This document shows positions 6,871-7,596 of a DNA stretch of 7,596 nt, piece by piece. Where the stretch lies: contig VRUF01000016.1 of NCBI GenBank assembly GCA_019456245.1, positions 18,471 to 26,066 on the forward strand. Direction: 5' to 3'. The notes beneath the pieces are model-generated. The model had not been told where the DNA came from, ran no database searches, and was given only the letters and a program-made list of their open reading frames with translations. Each line of letters starts with the position of its first letter. The first letter of the stretch is position 1. The position numbers were made by a program, and so were the translations under genes. The DNA is from Planctomycetota bacterium. GTDB lineage: Bacteria > Planctomycetota > Phycisphaerae > Sedimentisphaerales > Anaerohalosphaeraceae.

Positions 6871-6955
6871 AAAATCTCCGAATTTTTTCCTTGCTACCGG
6901 CCCGGATACATGCTAAAAGTCCGATAAGTAGTTTAGTTCTTTATAAAAAGTTGAT
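6871..6955 (+). promoter_or_regulatory. Upstream region of the riboswitch, weak promoter signals
   Basis: 85 nt between the coiled-coil gene and the aptamer. No proper terminator is visible: AAAAAAT (6869-6875) and ATTTTTT (6882-6888) could form only an A-U stem. A TATAAA at 6942-6947 would place transcription start near 6954, exactly where aptamer stem P1 begins, but no good -35 accompanies it. An alternative is TTGCTA (6890-6895) with TAAAAG 17 nt later. Confidence 0.3.
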
Positions 6956-7180
6956 AATTGACTGCAGGCCTGGAAGTTTTTTTTGCTTTCAGATAGTCAA
7001 ATGGGAACGCGGTGAAAATCCGCGACGGTCGCGCCGCTGTAAGCGTCCGATGTGACATAAAATCCGGTAGAATCAGGATTTAGTCGCAAATCCGAGGGAT
7101 GTTACCCACTGTCCGTAGAACCGGATGGGAAGGGGTCCTGAGGTAGGATGCAAGTCAGAAAACCTACCTGTATGTCGATT
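6956..7180 (+). ncRNA. Cobalamin (vitamin B12) riboswitch aptamer
   Basis: Adenosyl- or hydroxocobalamin-sensing leader RNA. The conserved core is readable in order. GGGAACGCGGTGAAAATCCG forms a perfect 5-bp hairpin, CGCGG (7008-7012) with CCGCG (7020-7024), closing the invariant TGAAAAT loop. CGCTGTAAGCG follows at 7035-7045. A peripheral hairpin is built from CCCA (7105-7108) with TGGG (7126-7129) and TCCG (7112-7115) with CGGA (7122-7125), giving the typical CCACTG...TGGGAAGG context. The B12 box AAGTCAGAAAACCTACCTG (7152-7170) resembles the consensus AGYCMGGAGACCKGCC with some G-to-A changes. Stem P1 closes the whole: 6956-6968 pairs with 7167-7180, about 13 bp with one bulge. The next gene on this strand is the secreted protein at 7465, and an intrinsic terminator lies between, so transcriptional OFF control is the likely mode. 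Confidence 0.93.
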
Positions 7181-7275
7181 TGTTTGTGTTGTTCTCGCGA
7201 TTGGGACACAGAAGCGACAACGGAAAATCCGCCTGTTATACCTGCCGGCTTTGATTTCCTGATGATAATAATCAT

Positions 7276-7314
7276 AAACCGTCGTTCCTCTCGCAAGGAA
7301 CGGCGGTTTTTTTT
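7276..7314 (+). terminator. Intrinsic terminator downstream of the B12 aptamer
   Basis: AAACCGTCGTTCC (7276-7288) and GGAACGGCGGTTT (7297-7309) form a 13-bp stem with one G-U pair and an 8-nt loop, followed by U to 7314. It lies 95 nt after P1 of the riboswitch and 150 nt before the next start codon, with no gene between, so it is best read as the expression platform. No fully convincing antiterminator is visible; GGGAC (7203-7207) can pair with GTTCC (7284-7288), and the GCGACAACGG segment (7213-7222) has partial complementarity to the 5' arm. Confidence 0.88.
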
Positions 7315-7464
7315 ATGGAAATCAAAAGCCCTCGCGTAAAGGGCAGAAAAAACGCAGAAAGGATCGGTCAAAAAATGCGAAAAGTATTTCAGACAGGTTA
7401 GCTAACCCAAGTGATGAAAAGAATTTAAAAAAGAAAATAATTTTGTAAAGAATGGAAATATATC
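7315..7464 (+). other. Leader between terminator and secreted-protein gene
   Basis: 150 nt without an ORF worth calling. It is A-rich and contains a small GCCCT/AGGGC stem (7334-7350) and a perfect 12-nt palindrome GGTTAGCTAACC at 7396-7407. It could be simply the 5' UTR downstream of the riboswitch or could hold a second promoter with an operator. A weak Shine-Dalgarno (GGAAA, 7454-7458) precedes the start at 7465. Confidence 0.4.
7396..7407. repeat. Perfect 12-nt palindrome GGTTAGCTAACC
   Basis: A self-complementary 12-mer without a spacer, 57 nt before the start codon of the secreted-protein gene and downstream of the riboswitch terminator. The form suits a dimeric DNA-binding regulator rather than an RNA hairpin, because no loop remains. 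The function is an inference. Confidence 0.45.
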
Positions 7465-7596
7465 ATGAATTATAAAAATTTGATTTGCATTGTTTGTTTC
7501 ATCGCAGCAGCAAGTTTCGCCACAGCCGATCTGGCAAATTTTGATGATTATACATTGAGCCCGGATTCCCATTACAGCGGCAATTATACAGTGGAC
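7465..7596 (+). CDS. Secreted protein, DUF4465-like, N-terminal fragment under B12 riboswitch control
   Basis: Only the first 44 codons are in the window. MNYKN followed by a hydrophobic stretch and a cleavage motif near FATA-DL (about residue 21) forms a signal peptide; the Cys residues at 8 and 11 lie inside the hydrophobic core and do not make a convincing lipobox. The mature start, LANFDDYTLSPDSHYSGNYTVD, resembles the opening of DUF4465 proteins (FEDLTL.PDSYWNG type), a family I recall in planctomycetes and Bacteroidetes near cobalamin uptake genes; the Bacteroidetes B12-binding BtuH proteins, as I remember, belong to or resemble it. Placement behind a cobalamin riboswitch supports a role in capturing or importing corrinoids at the cell surface. 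The family call is tentative because so little sequence is visible; that it is exported and riboswitch-linked is much firmer. The start is the ATG after a weak GGAAA site. Confidence 0.7.
   Translation, partial: MNYKNLICIVCFIAAASFATADLANFDDYTLSPDSHYSGNYTVD

Noticed and set aside
6869..6888. AAAAAAT/ATTTTTT inverted repeat as terminator of the coiled-coil gene
   Set aside because: The stem would be only A-U pairs with no GC clamp and no separate U-tract, too weak for an intrinsic terminator.
7102..7371. 89-codon minus-strand and 63-codon plus-strand (7148-7339) frames
   Set aside because: Both run through the cobalamin aptamer and its terminator, which are structured RNA; the peptides have no features.

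Overview
The window reads as chromosome of a Gram-negative-type bacterium of moderate GC. It carries an outer-membrane beta-barrel protein with a C-terminal phenylalanine, a Rho factor with a long lysine-rich N-terminal extension, and a cobalamin riboswitch ahead of a small secreted protein. This combination suggests a planctomycete of the Phycisphaerae/Sedimentisphaerales type. That placement is an inference from gene content and protein style, not a proven assignment.

Layout: positions 1-6045 are all on the minus strand. Read in transcription order they are a fumarylacetoacetate-hydrolase (FAH) family protein (6045-5098), coaE (5067 or 5058-4450), a ~296-nt leader, rho (4153-2639), a strong terminator (2561-2606), a porin leader that contains its own terminator-like hairpin (2403-2429), a DcaP-like coiled-coil porin (2336-954), another strong terminator (878-919) and the N-terminal 281 codons of valS (843 to beyond position 1). 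FAH and coaE look like one operon that may read into rho. The porin and valS are bracketed by intrinsic terminators.

From 6046 to the end everything reads on the plus strand. An unrecognised 231-aa coiled-coil protein with a C-terminal membrane anchor (6175-6870) is divergent from FAH. It is followed by a complete cobalamin (B12) aptamer (about 6956-7180), a 95-nt linker, a 13-bp intrinsic terminator (7276-7314), a 150-nt leader with a perfect 12-nt palindrome, and the first 44 codons of a secreted protein (7465 to the end) whose mature start resembles DUF4465 proteins.

Functionally the left two thirds are housekeeping: tRNA charging, transcription termination, CoA synthesis and a generic porin. 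The right end is the accessory and most interesting part: a B12-controlled locus starting with an exported protein, which points to cobalamin capture or uptake. The rest of that locus lies outside the window.
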